From positions 1-14,367 of the forward strand of contig CAMAMD010000014.1 of NCBI GenBank assembly GCA_945836785.1: DNA of 14,367 bases. Reading direction: 5' to 3'. Source of the stretch: an uncultured Clostridium sp. (lineage in GTDB: Bacteria > Bacillota_A > Clostridia > Lachnospirales > Lachnospiraceae). Every line of letters begins with the position of its first letter. Position 1 is the stretch's first letter. The position numbers and the translations under genes were made by a program. Of this stretch, positions 8,373 to 14,367 are shown piece by piece. The notes beneath the pieces were generated by a model. The model was given only the letters and a program-made list of their open reading frames with translations. It ran no database searches and was not told the DNA's origin.

Positions 8373-8580
8373 GCGTTATAAAAACGCGAAGGAGAAATGT
8401 GTGTCTTGCGACACGTATATGAATCTTGGGGGGATTCCATATATATCAAAGCAATATATTGGGGATATATTGCCCAGATATCACTTTTAACAGACGGACA
8501 TTTTATCCTATGTGTACTCTTATCTTTCGTAGCAATATACAAACTCTTTTGTATGCCGATGTCTCATCTGTTGTTGCTAT
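8373..8580. repeat. cluster of hairpins in the gap before the AraC-family gene
   Basis: The 390 bases between the TetR and AraC genes hold no convincing gene. After the terminator come stems at 8373-8387 (GCGTT/AACGC), 8401-8414 (GTGTC/GACAC), 8416-8443 (10 bp with one bulged C and a G-rich loop), 8451-8473 (perfect 9 bp, GCAATATAT/ATATATTGC, loop TGGGG), 8537-8554 (ATACAAA/TTTGTAT), the last enclosed by TAGCAA/TTGCTA (8530-8535 with 8574-8579). This density of inverted repeats suggests a structured RNA or a small palindromic element. I do not recognise a known riboswitch or RNA family, and the transcribed strand is unclear. Confidence 0.4.
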
Positions 8581-8639
8581 GATACTAAAAAAAAATCGTC
8601 AATTCTATCATTTTTATGTCATTTTTTATATTTTTTTGT

Positions 8640-8645
8640 TATACT
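8640..8645 (+). promoter_or_regulatory. possible -10 element upstream of the AraC-family gene
   Basis: TATACT follows a T-rich run 76 bases before the chosen ATG. The -35 region (TGTCAT at 17-base spacing) is poor. A second possibility is TCGACA at 8668-8673 with TATTTT at 8692-8697 (18-base spacing), which would overlap the second Spo0A box. Confidence 0.3.
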
Positions 8646-8654
8646 ATAAGAAAT

Positions 8655-8674
8655 TTCGACATGTAATTCGACAT
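8655..8674 (+). promoter_or_regulatory. two tandem Spo0A boxes
   Basis: TTCGACAT occurs twice, at 8655-8662 and 8667-8674, a direct repeat with a 12-bp period. TTCGACA is the reverse complement of TGTCGAA, the known Spo0A-binding consensus (0A box) of endospore-forming Firmicutes, and both copies match all seven positions. They lie 47-66 bases before the AraC start codon, either just downstream of the TATACT -10 (which would mean repression) or over the alternative -35 (which would allow activation). Confidence 0.6.
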
Positions 8675-8720
8675 ATAGAACCAAAAGATGCTATTTTTTA
8701 CATGTTATGGAGGAATTTAT

Positions 8721-9488
8721 ATGGATTTCAAACATGAACTTAACAATAAATTATTACTACAGCGGGAAGAAAACACAAAACACCTTGAATACGAAAAAGA
8801 ATTTGGATTATACAAGGCAATTGCAGCCGGTGATTTGGAGGAAGTCAACAAACGGCACAAATGGTATGAAGAAACCAAAGGATATACTACATCCGATGCA
8901 AAAAACGGCACACTCTCGCAAAATCCTCTGCAAAACCGCAAATTTCATTTTGTAATTCTAGCCGCCATGATTACACGTTTCTGCGTCGAAGCCGGTCTGG
9001 AACGTGAGACCGCCTACAGCATGAGTGATATTTTTATTCAAAAAGCTGATTTATGCACAACCATACCTCAAATAGATCGTCTGCAAACCACAATGATACA
9101 GGAATATACACTAAGCATGCGTGATAATCAGAAAAAGAATATTTATTCCCGCCCCATCGTCAAATGCATTGATTATATCTATGACAATTTAAATCAAAAA
9201 TTAAAAGTACCAAATATTGCCGCACATTTAGACATCAACCCATCCTATCTTTCCAGACTTTTTTCCAAAGAAGTCGGCATGTCGTTATCTGCATATATCA
9301 AAGATAGACGTTTGGATGCAGCCGCACAAATGCTACAATATTCCGATTATTCCATCACGGACATATCAGAATATTTTAATTTTTCGTCCCAGAGTCATTT
9401 TACAGCAGCTTTTCAGGAAAAATATGGCATAACACCCAAACGCTATCGCGATAAATTTGCAACGAAATCCATGCCTGTTAACGGATAA
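8721..9488 (+). CDS. AraC-family transcriptional regulator
   Basis: A 255-residue regulator with a C-terminal AraC/XylS DNA-binding domain (about 145-246). The first helix-turn-helix is around VPNIAAHLDINPSYLSRLF (163-181), the second around ITDISEYFNFSSQSHFTAAF (212-231), and the family tail GITPKRYR is intact. The N-terminal 140 residues are mostly helical and contain NPLQNRKFHFVILAAMITR (68-86) and a conserved-looking Tyr-Ser-Met-Ser-Asp block. Similar N-termini occur in Clostridia regulators, but the signal is unknown. I chose the ATG at 8721 because GGAGG ends 7 bases before it; the frame could open at 8688 but has no ribosome site there. Tandem Spo0A boxes lie upstream. The last 11 bases overlap the convergent flavoprotein gene. 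Confidence 0.9.
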   Translation: MDFKHELNNKLLLQREENTKHLEYEKEFGLYKAIAAGDLEEVNKRHKWYEETKGYTTSDAKNGTLSQNPLQNRKFHFVILAAMITRFCVEAGLERETAYSMSDIFIQKADLCTTIPQIDRLQTTMIQEYTLSMRDNQKKNIYSRPIVKCIDYIYDNLNQKLKVPNIAAHLDINPSYLSRLFSKEVGMSLSAYIKDRRLDAAAQMLQYSDYSITDISEYFNFSSQSHFTAAFQEKYGITPKRYRDKFATKSMPVNG

Positions 9489-10098
9489 AATTTGTTCGAA
9501 TCTTAGTTTCACGGTCCGGTACACAAATACCGGACTTTTTTCCTGCCTCAATACATTGTAACAGCCACGCCATATTGTCTGCAAGAATACGCAATGTCTG
9601 CATTCCCTCCTCGTCCTGCATCACTTCCTCAGGCGTATTTCCGTGCACCTGATTCCAGTAATTAGACGTTACAATCGGCATATTGCTAATACTAAAATAT
9701 TTATTCAACTGATCAAATGCCGCAGATGCACCACCTCTACGGCAGCTCACCAACGCTGCACCCGGCTTTCCATCCATATAACTTCCACCCACATAAAATG
9801 CACGATCAAGAAACGCCGTAACCTGACCGCTGGCACTTGCATAATATACCGGCGAACCGATGATCATACCATCTGCCTCACGCATTTTTGCAACAAATTC
9901 ATTTACCTTATCATCAAATATACAGCTTGCACTGCCCTTGCATACTCCACATGCAATACAGCCTGCCACGGGCTGCGTTCCAATCTGAAAAAGCTCTGTT
10001 TCCACACCATGGCTCTCCAGTCTCTTTTCAATCTCTGTAAGAGCTGTATATGTACAGCCATTTGTCTTAGGACTTCCGTTTAACATTAAAACTTTCAT
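9478..10098 (-). CDS. iron-sulfur flavoprotein-like NAD(P)H-dependent FMN reductase
   Basis: A 206-residue flavodoxin-fold protein. The FMN phosphate loop is LNGSPKTNGCT (6-16), with GSPVYYASASGQ (81-92) as the second flavin-contact loop. Cysteines C47, C50, C53 and C59 form a compact Cx2Cx2Cx5C motif that fits the 4Fe-4S site of archaeal and clostridial iron-sulfur flavoproteins. It is probably a cytoplasmic redox enzyme moving electrons between NAD(P)H or ferredoxin and a small acceptor; the substrate is unknown. The start at 10098 has a GAGG 9 bases upstream; an earlier in-frame ATG at 10119 is less likely. It is the last gene of the LysR/ABC-F operon, 34 bases after the ABC-F gene. Its last 11 bases overlap the AraC gene end, and its last 20 or so codons contain the AraC gene's terminator. 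Confidence 0.87.
   Translation of the reverse strand: MKVLMLNGSPKTNGCTYTALTEIEKRLESHGVETELFQIGTQPVAGCIACGVCKGSASCIFDDKVNEFVAKMREADGMIIGSPVYYASASGQVTAFLDRAFYVGGSYMDGKPGAALVSCRRGGASAAFDQLNKYFSISNMPIVTSNYWNQVHGNTPEEVMQDEEGMQTLRILADNMAWLLQCIEAGKKSGICVPDRETKIRTNFIR
9514..9541 (+). terminator. intrinsic terminator of the AraC-family gene, inside the convergent coding region
   Basis: A perfect 8-bp GC-rich stem GTCCGGTA/TACCGGAC (9514-9521 with 9528-9535), loop CACAAA, followed by six T residues on the plus strand. It begins 25 bases after the AraC stop codon and lies within the 3' end of the leftward flavoprotein gene, where it encodes part of KSGICVPDRE. Confidence 0.88.
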
Positions 10099-10132
10099 AG
10101 TATCACACCTCATTTTCATATATTAATTCTGT

Positions 10133-11983
10133 TTACTGTTCCGCTATTTTTGCAGCCATCTCCTCCAGATACATCCATCGTTCCATCTTATCCGACAGCT
10201 GATCGTTTAATGCATCCTGCTCCTCACATAGCTTTTGAAGAAGCATGGAATTACTTGCATTTTCCGCTATCTCCGCCTCCTTATCGGCTATTTTTTTCTC
10301 AAGTTCTTCAATATCCTGTTCTATGGTTTCATACTCTTTCTGCTCTTTATAGGAGAACTTTAGTTTTCTTTCATGTGACCGGTTTCCGCTACCTTTTTCC
10401 GTGGTCTTGCTGTCATCAGTCTTTATTGTATTCTCAGTATTATATGAACCTTTCCGTGCATTTAATACACCATCTTCTCTAATATGCTCCGTATGCATCC
10501 TGTTTTCATAGTCTGTATAGCCACCCTCACTCTGCATCAGGCACCCATCCGGCTGAAATGCAAATATACGTCTTACCACCCTGTCGAGAAAATATCTGTC
10601 ATGAGAAACCGCAATCACAATTCCGTCGAAATGATCCAGGTAATCCTCCAATACAGCAAGTGTCGTAATATCAAGGTCATTGGTGGGCTCATCCAATATG
10701 AGTACATTCGGTGCCGACATTAAAACCCTGCACAGATATAATCGTCTTTTCTCCCCTCCTGACAACTTACCTATAAGTCCGTATTGGTCTTCACCTTTAA
10801 ACAAAAATCTCTCCAGAAGTCTCGTCGCTGTTATCTTTCCCTCGTCTGTCTCCAAATACTCTGCCTCATCCCTGATATAATCAATGACGCGCTGCCCGGC
10901 ATCCATATCACGTCCCATCTGAATCTCCTGTGCAAAAGAACCGATTTTTACAGTCTGTCCAATCTCAACTTTTCCGCTGTCAGGAGACACCATTCCAAGC
11001 ACAATTTTTAATAATGTACTTTTTCCACATCCGTTTTTTCCTATGATTCCGATTCTATCATGCTTCAGAAAATGATACGAAAAATCATTTATGATTGTCC
11101 TCCCATCATACGCTTTCCTGATATTATCCAGATTAATCGTTGTGCGTCCGAGCCGGGATGATACGGAACCCAGTGTAACTGCTTCATCTTTCTGCGGTGC
11201 ATGCATATTCTTCATCTCTTCATAGCGTTCAAGTCTTGCTTTTTGTTTGGTGGATCTCGCTCTCGCTCCTCGTTTCACCCATTCCAACTCTACACGCAAA
11301 ATTGACTGACGTTTTCTTTCTGAAGCATCCGCAATGTCCTCGCGCAACGTTTTCAGCCGAAGGTATCCAGAATAATTTTCCTGATACGAGTATATTTTCC
11401 CTTTGTCCACTTCTATGATTCTGTTGGCAACGCTGTCCAGAAAATATCTATCGTGCGTAATCATGATAATGGAACCGCGGTAATTTTTAAGTTGCTCCTC
11501 CAGCCATGCCGACATTTCGTGGTCAAGATGATTGGTTGGCTCGTCAAGCAGCAAAATATCCGCCTTTGCAAGAAGTGCAGCAACAAGTGCCAGTCTCTTT
11601 TTCTGTCCGCCCGACAGATGCCCACAGTGCTCATCAAAATCCGTAATTCCGAGCCTGGTCATCATCGCCTTTGCATCACTTTCTATACTCCAGCGGTTCT
11701 CCTCCGTCCGATTATCCCTTATCACAGCCTGCAGCACACTGTCTTCATCCTCAAACACAGGTGTCTGCGGCAGATATCGCACCGTATATCCGTTTGCCAT
11801 AATAATCTGCCCGCTGTCCGGTACATCCAGCCCGGCTATCATTTTAAGCAAGGTTGATTTTCCCGTTCCGTTGATTCCAATGATTCCTGCTTTCTCACCC
11901 TCCTGAAGAAAAAAGGAAGCTGAATCAAATATCTTTCTTACACCATATGACTTTGTTATTCCATCTACTGTCAATATATTCAT
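10133..11983 (-). CDS. uup: ABC-F family ATPase, Uup type
   Basis: A 616-residue soluble protein with two ABC ATPase domains and no membrane part. Domain 1: Walker A GINGTGKST (36-44), signature LSGGQ (123-127), Walker B LLLDEPTNHLD (144-154). The inter-domain helical linker (about 205-265) carries the basic WVKRGARARSTKQKARLERY segment that in ABC-F proteins reaches the ribosomal P-site tRNA. Domain 2: Walker A GKNGCGKST (315-323), signature LSGGE (407-411), Walker B LILDEPTNDLD (428-438). Residues 536-616 form a charged coiled coil, the C-terminal domain of Uup-type members. ABC-F proteins act on the ribosome, and some protect against ribosome-targeting antibiotics; housekeeping or resistance cannot be decided here. 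The start has AAGGAG 8 bases upstream and overlaps the LysR stop as ATGA. Confidence 0.9.
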   Translation of the reverse strand: MNILTVDGITKSYGVRKIFDSASFFLQEGEKAGIIGINGTGKSTLLKMIAGLDVPDSGQIIMANGYTVRYLPQTPVFEDEDSVLQAVIRDNRTEENRWSIESDAKAMMTRLGITDFDEHCGHLSGGQKKRLALVAALLAKADILLLDEPTNHLDHEMSAWLEEQLKNYRGSIIMITHDRYFLDSVANRIIEVDKGKIYSYQENYSGYLRLKTLREDIADASERKRQSILRVELEWVKRGARARSTKQKARLERYEEMKNMHAPQKDEAVTLGSVSSRLGRTTINLDNIRKAYDGRTIINDFSYHFLKHDRIGIIGKNGCGKSTLLKIVLGMVSPDSGKVEIGQTVKIGSFAQEIQMGRDMDAGQRVIDYIRDEAEYLETDEGKITATRLLERFLFKGEDQYGLIGKLSGGEKRRLYLCRVLMSAPNVLILDEPTNDLDITTLAVLEDYLDHFDGIVIAVSHDRYFLDRVVRRIFAFQPDGCLMQSEGGYTDYENRMHTEHIREDGVLNARKGSYNTENTIKTDDSKTTEKGSGNRSHERKLKFSYKEQKEYETIEQDIEELEKKIADKEAEIAENASNSMLLQKLCEEQDALNDQLSDKMERWMYLEEMAAKIAEQ

Positions 11984-12858
11984 CCAAGCAACTCCTTCAA
12001 CAACCTTTCATAATAATCCGAAAAAAGATTATCCTTTTTCCACACTGCGCACATCTCATGGCGGACCTGCCACCCTCTTATATTTATCCTTGCCAGTTCT
12101 CCCGCAAGCAGCTCCTGCTCCACCGCTTTCTCGTACATAAAAGAGATACCGCAATTTCTTAGCACCAGTTCCTTTATTGTATTCATATTTGCGATTTCAA
12201 TCAAGCCCGAAAAATCCGATAACCTAATATTCCTTTCTTCAAGTGCATTTTCCAAAATTTCTCTTGTACCGGATCCCTCCTCACGTATGACAACACGTTC
12301 CTGCAGAAGCTCCGTCAAGTTCACCTGCCTGCCCGCCATCGGATGATACGGACTACAAACCGATATAAATGGTTCCACCGCATAAACAAAATTCTCGTAA
12401 TTCATTTTTCGGAAGTTACCTTCAAGCACTGCAAAATCAATCAGACCTGCTTCCAACTGTGCAATCAGCTCCTTGGTATTTGCAACCTCCATATGAATAT
12501 TTGCCGAAGGATGCTTTTCAATATATCGTTCGAGTACATCAGAAATCATAAAATCTCCGATGGTGAGCGTAACACCAAACCGAAACTCTTCCCTGCCCTC
12601 CTTGGTCTGCTTTAACTGTTCCATTAAATATATTTCATTATTATGCATACTGACCATGGCCTCATAAAGCATTTTCCCCTCCTTCGTCAGATACACTTTC
12701 TTTCCCTCATAACCAAATAATAATACATCATAATACTCTTCCAACTGCCTGATATGATTTGAAACCGCCGGCTGTGTTATGCCAAGCAGTTTTGCTGCTC
12801 TTGTAAAATTCATTTCCTGACACACAGCCAAAAATGTCTCAACACGAAAATCTAACAT
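11980..12858 (-). CDS. LysR-family transcriptional regulator, CysL/YeiE type
   Basis: A 292-residue LysR regulator. The N-terminal winged helix has FLAVCQEMNFTRAAKLLGITQPAVSNHIRQLE (9-40), the typical LTTR recognition sequence, followed by a linker helix and a two-lobed effector domain (about 86-290). The IREEGSGTREIL segment is characteristic of the CysL/YeiE branch, where it lines an anion-binding pocket. I chose the ATG at 12858, which has AGGAGG just upstream; the longer frame to 12897 would add 13 residues containing that site. It is divergent from a YeiH-family gene, as in enterobacteria where YeiE sits beside yeiH, so it probably controls that transporter in response to an oxidised sulfur anion (inference). 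It is coupled to the ABC-F gene by an ATGA overlap. Confidence 0.92.
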   Translation of the reverse strand: MLDFRVETFLAVCQEMNFTRAAKLLGITQPAVSNHIRQLEEYYDVLLFGYEGKKVYLTKEGKMLYEAMVSMHNNEIYLMEQLKQTKEGREEFRFGVTLTIGDFMISDVLERYIEKHPSANIHMEVANTKELIAQLEAGLIDFAVLEGNFRKMNYENFVYAVEPFISVCSPYHPMAGRQVNLTELLQERVVIREEGSGTREILENALEERNIRLSDFSGLIEIANMNTIKELVLRNCGISFMYEKAVEQELLAGELARINIRGWQVRHEMCAVWKKDNLFSDYYERLLKELLG

Positions 12859-12900
12859 ACTTCCTCCTACTAAACATGTTTTTATTTTTCTTATCACATA

Positions 12901-12925
12901 GCATAATTAGAGTGTTTTATTATGC
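12901..12925. promoter_or_regulatory. T-N11-A inverted repeat, likely LysR operator
   Basis: GCATAAT at 12901-12907 and ATTATGC at 12919-12925 form a perfect 7-bp inverted repeat separated by 11 bases, the classic T-N11-A form of a LysR recognition site. It lies 43-67 bases upstream of the LysR start. On the minus strand one arm contains CATAAT, which could serve as the -10 of the lysR promoter, so binding there would suit autorepression. Confidence 0.6.
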
Positions 12926-12974
12926 ATTGTACTTCACTTAAATCATAACATATTTTTATCATTTTATAAATATT

Positions 12975-13000
12975 TATAATTTTATTTTATGAAAATTATA
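12975..13000. promoter_or_regulatory. second inverted repeat near the YeiH-gene promoter
   Basis: TATAATTTT (12975-12983) and AAAATTATA (12992-13000) are a perfect 9-bp inverted repeat with an 8-base spacer, 72-97 bases before the YeiH start. A TATATT at 13004-13009 could be the promoter -10. In such AT-rich DNA a repeat like this may be chance, but its place suits an activation site. The rest of the 213-base divergent gap shows nothing else. Confidence 0.35.
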
Positions 13001-13071
13001 TGGTATATTTTTCCAGTAAGAAATGTTTCCTAATTATCTAAGTTTTATTTTTATGCGGTAGGAAAAGAAAA

Positions 13072-14109
13072 ATGAACTTTATCAAGAAAAATTGGATGGG
13101 ATTTCTGGTTTGTCTGGTGATTGCAATTCCATCCTGGTTTCTCGGCAAACAATTTCCGATTATCGGCGGTCCGGTCATCGCAATACTGCTGGGTATGATT
13201 ATCACATTATTCATCAAAGACAAGGGAAAGCTTGAGAACGGTATTAAGTTCACATCCAAAAAGATATTGCAATATGCAGTTATCCTGCTTGGATTTGGTC
13301 TCAATCTCAATGTTATATTTGAGACAGGAAAGCAGTCCCTTCCAATTATTCTGGCAACCATCTCCACTTCCCTGATTATTGCTTTTATCTTGTGCAGGGT
13401 AATGCACATTCCGGGGAAAATATCCACACTGGTCGGTGTCGGTTCATCCATCTGTGGTGGTTCTGCAATCGCTGCCACCGCCCCGGTAATTGACGCAGAC
13501 GATGAAGAAGTCGCACAGGCAATTTCTGTTATCTTCTTTTTCAATGTCCTGGCAGCGATTATATTTCCGAATCTCGGCAAGCTGATAGGTTTTGACACAA
13601 CCTGCGGTGATGCGTTTGGTATCTTTGCCGGCACGGCTGTCAACGACACGTCATCCGTTACAGCAGCAGCCTCCACATGGGACAATATGTGGAACCTTGG
13701 CAGTGCCACACTGGATAAGGCTGTCACAGTGAAACTTACCCGTACATTGGCCATTATTCCAATCACTTTGGTTCTGGCATTTATCCGAACACGCAAAGAA
13801 TCAGGTAATAGTGAAAGTGGCAGCAAGGTAAGTTTGAAACAGATTTTTCCGTTTTTTATCCTTTACTTTATTGCAGCATCCATCATCACGACAATCGCTG
13901 TAAACTGCGGTGTCAGTGCTGACTTCTTCAGCCCAATCAAGGATTTGTCCAAATTCTTTATTATCCTTGCCATGGCTGCAATCGGATTAAACACAAACAT
14001 CGTAAAACTTGTGAAAACAGGCGGAAAACCGCTCATTATGGGATTTTGCTGCTGGATTGGTATTACCGGCGTAAGTCTAATTATGCAGCATGTTCTCGGT
14101 CTGTGGTAA
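13072..14109 (+). CDS. yeiH: YeiH/UPF0324-family membrane protein (putative sulfate/sulfite exporter family)
   Basis: A 345-residue integral membrane protein with about 10 membrane segments. Family landmarks are the early GGPVIAILLGM (32-42), the glycine-rich VGVGSSICGGSAIAATAPVI (121-140), acidic DADDEEVAQAI (141-151), and AGTAVNDTSSVTAA (186-199). Databases name the family 'putative sulfate exporter', but transport has been shown for few members. The start has AGGA 8 bases upstream. The gene is divergent from the CysL/YeiE-type LysR gene 213 bases away, with inverted repeats between them, which supports control by that regulator and a role with a sulfur oxyanion. No sulfite reductase or taurine gene is in the window. 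It is probably monocistronic. Confidence 0.9.
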   Translation: MNFIKKNWMGFLVCLVIAIPSWFLGKQFPIIGGPVIAILLGMIITLFIKDKGKLENGIKFTSKKILQYAVILLGFGLNLNVIFETGKQSLPIILATISTSLIIAFILCRVMHIPGKISTLVGVGSSICGGSAIAATAPVIDADDEEVAQAISVIFFFNVLAAIIFPNLGKLIGFDTTCGDAFGIFAGTAVNDTSSVTAAASTWDNMWNLGSATLDKAVTVKLTRTLAIIPITLVLAFIRTRKESGNSESGSKVSLKQIFPFFILYFIAASIITTIAVNCGVSADFFSPIKDLSKFFIILAMAAIGLNTNIVKLVKTGGKPLIMGFCCWIGITGVSLIMQHVLGLW

Positions 14110-14134
14110 AACAAATTTTGTGACAAATAGAAAA

Positions 14135-14170
14135 GCTCCGAAGTGAAATACTATCGTTTCACTTCAGAGC
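14135..14170 (-). terminator. hairpin terminator of the leftward gene at the right edge
   Basis: A 14-position stem with one mismatch (14135-14148 with 14157-14170, GCTC then GAAGTGAAA) and an 8-base loop. On the minus strand it is followed by TTTTC; on the plus strand no T run follows. It therefore suits the leftward gene ending at 14216 better, though it may also slow transcription leaving the YeiH gene. Confidence 0.6.
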
Positions 14171-14215
14171 CTACCTAAATAATAATGTAATTTTCATTTA
14201 AATCTCCCCGCATCT

Positions 14216-14367
14216 CTAAATATAGTAACTTACTGTACTTTCCTCTGGAATTTCACGCTCAGGTTTTTCCTGAAACTCATCATACATATATGACCTCTTC
14301 TGTCTTTGCCGCCTGAAATCATCCTGTTTTCTTTGTCTTGGATTCATATCGACAGGGGCAGCAATTT
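14216..14367 (-). CDS. C-terminal end of an unidentified leftward gene (partial at right edge)
   Basis: The minus-strand frame is open from the right edge to a TAG at 14216-14218, giving about 49 visible residues. The tail is very polar: IAAPVDMNPRQRKQDDF, then an arginine/lysine/glutamine-rich stretch, then an acidic end finishing VSYYI. An internal ATG would give 43 residues but has no ribosome site, so this is more likely the end of a longer protein. The hairpin at 14135-14170 lies 45 bases downstream, as expected of its terminator. Function cannot be told. Confidence 0.5.
   Translation of the reverse strand, partial: IAAPVDMNPRQRKQDDFRRQRQKRSYMYDEFQEKPEREIPEESTVSYYI

Noticed and set aside
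8397..8582. 61-codon plus-strand frame in the TetR-AraC gap with an AAGGAG upstream
   Set aside because: The AAGGAG is only 2 bases from the ATG, the frame runs through several hairpins, it starts just after a terminator, and no family is recognisable. An overlapping 7-codon GTG frame (8400-8423) has slightly better spacing but the same promoter problem.
9494..9502. GTTCGAATC, like a tRNA T-loop
   Set aside because: No acceptor stem, anticodon arm or CCA-side pairing around it; it lies just after the AraC stop inside the flavoprotein gene.
13038..13826. Minus-strand open frame of 262 codons
   Set aside because: Antisense to the YeiH-family gene, which has clear family motifs and a ribosome site; shadow frame.

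Overview
The window looks like chromosomal DNA from a low-GC, anaerobic member of the Clostridia, probably a Lachnospiraceae-type gut bacterium. This rests on AT-rich intergenic DNA with GGAGG-type ribosome sites, Firmicute-style intrinsic terminators, two tandem matches to the Spo0A box, and protein types common in that family. No tRNA, rRNA, CRISPR array, insertion sequence or phage gene was found. Most of the window is ordinary housekeeping and accessory metabolism.

Positions 84-7466 are one long run of leftward genes. In transcription order they are a small ppGpp-hydrolase-like HD protein; an intrinsic terminator; endonuclease III (nth); a HAD phosphatase; a monoglyceride-lipase-like alpha/beta hydrolase; a diverged relative of the methionine-synthase activation domain with a four-cysteine motif; glycerol kinase (glpK); a CPA-type cation/proton antiporter; a YfbR/HDDC2-like HD nucleotidase; and a 75-residue protein of unknown function. 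Gaps are mostly 2-80 bases, so several of these are probably cotranscribed. The lipase-like hydrolase and glycerol kinase could cooperate: glycerol released from monoglycerides, then phosphorylated.

Positions 7467-9488 hold two rightward regulators. A TetR-family gene is preceded by a perfect 14-bp palindrome and, on the other strand, by what looks like the broken N-terminus of an ABC ATPase. It is followed by a strong terminator. A hairpin-rich 350-base gap then leads to an AraC-family gene whose upstream region carries two Spo0A boxes exactly 12 bp apart. The AraC gene overlaps the convergent flavoprotein gene by 11 bp, and its intrinsic terminator lies inside the coding end of that gene.

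Positions 9478-12858 are a leftward operon: a LysR regulator of the CysL/YeiE type, an ABC-F ATPase of the Uup type (ATGA overlap with the LysR gene), and an iron-sulfur flavoprotein-like reductase. The LysR gene is divergent from a YeiH-family membrane protein (13072-14109), the classical yeiE/yeiH arrangement. A T-N11-A inverted repeat in the shared control region is the likely LysR operator. The right edge holds the C-terminus of another leftward gene with its own hairpin terminator.

I do not see a convincing new multi-gene system. The items most worth following up are the Spo0A-box control of the AraC gene, the coding-embedded terminator, the ABC ATPase remnant beside tetR, the diverged MetH-activation-like protein, and the hairpin cluster at 8373-8580.
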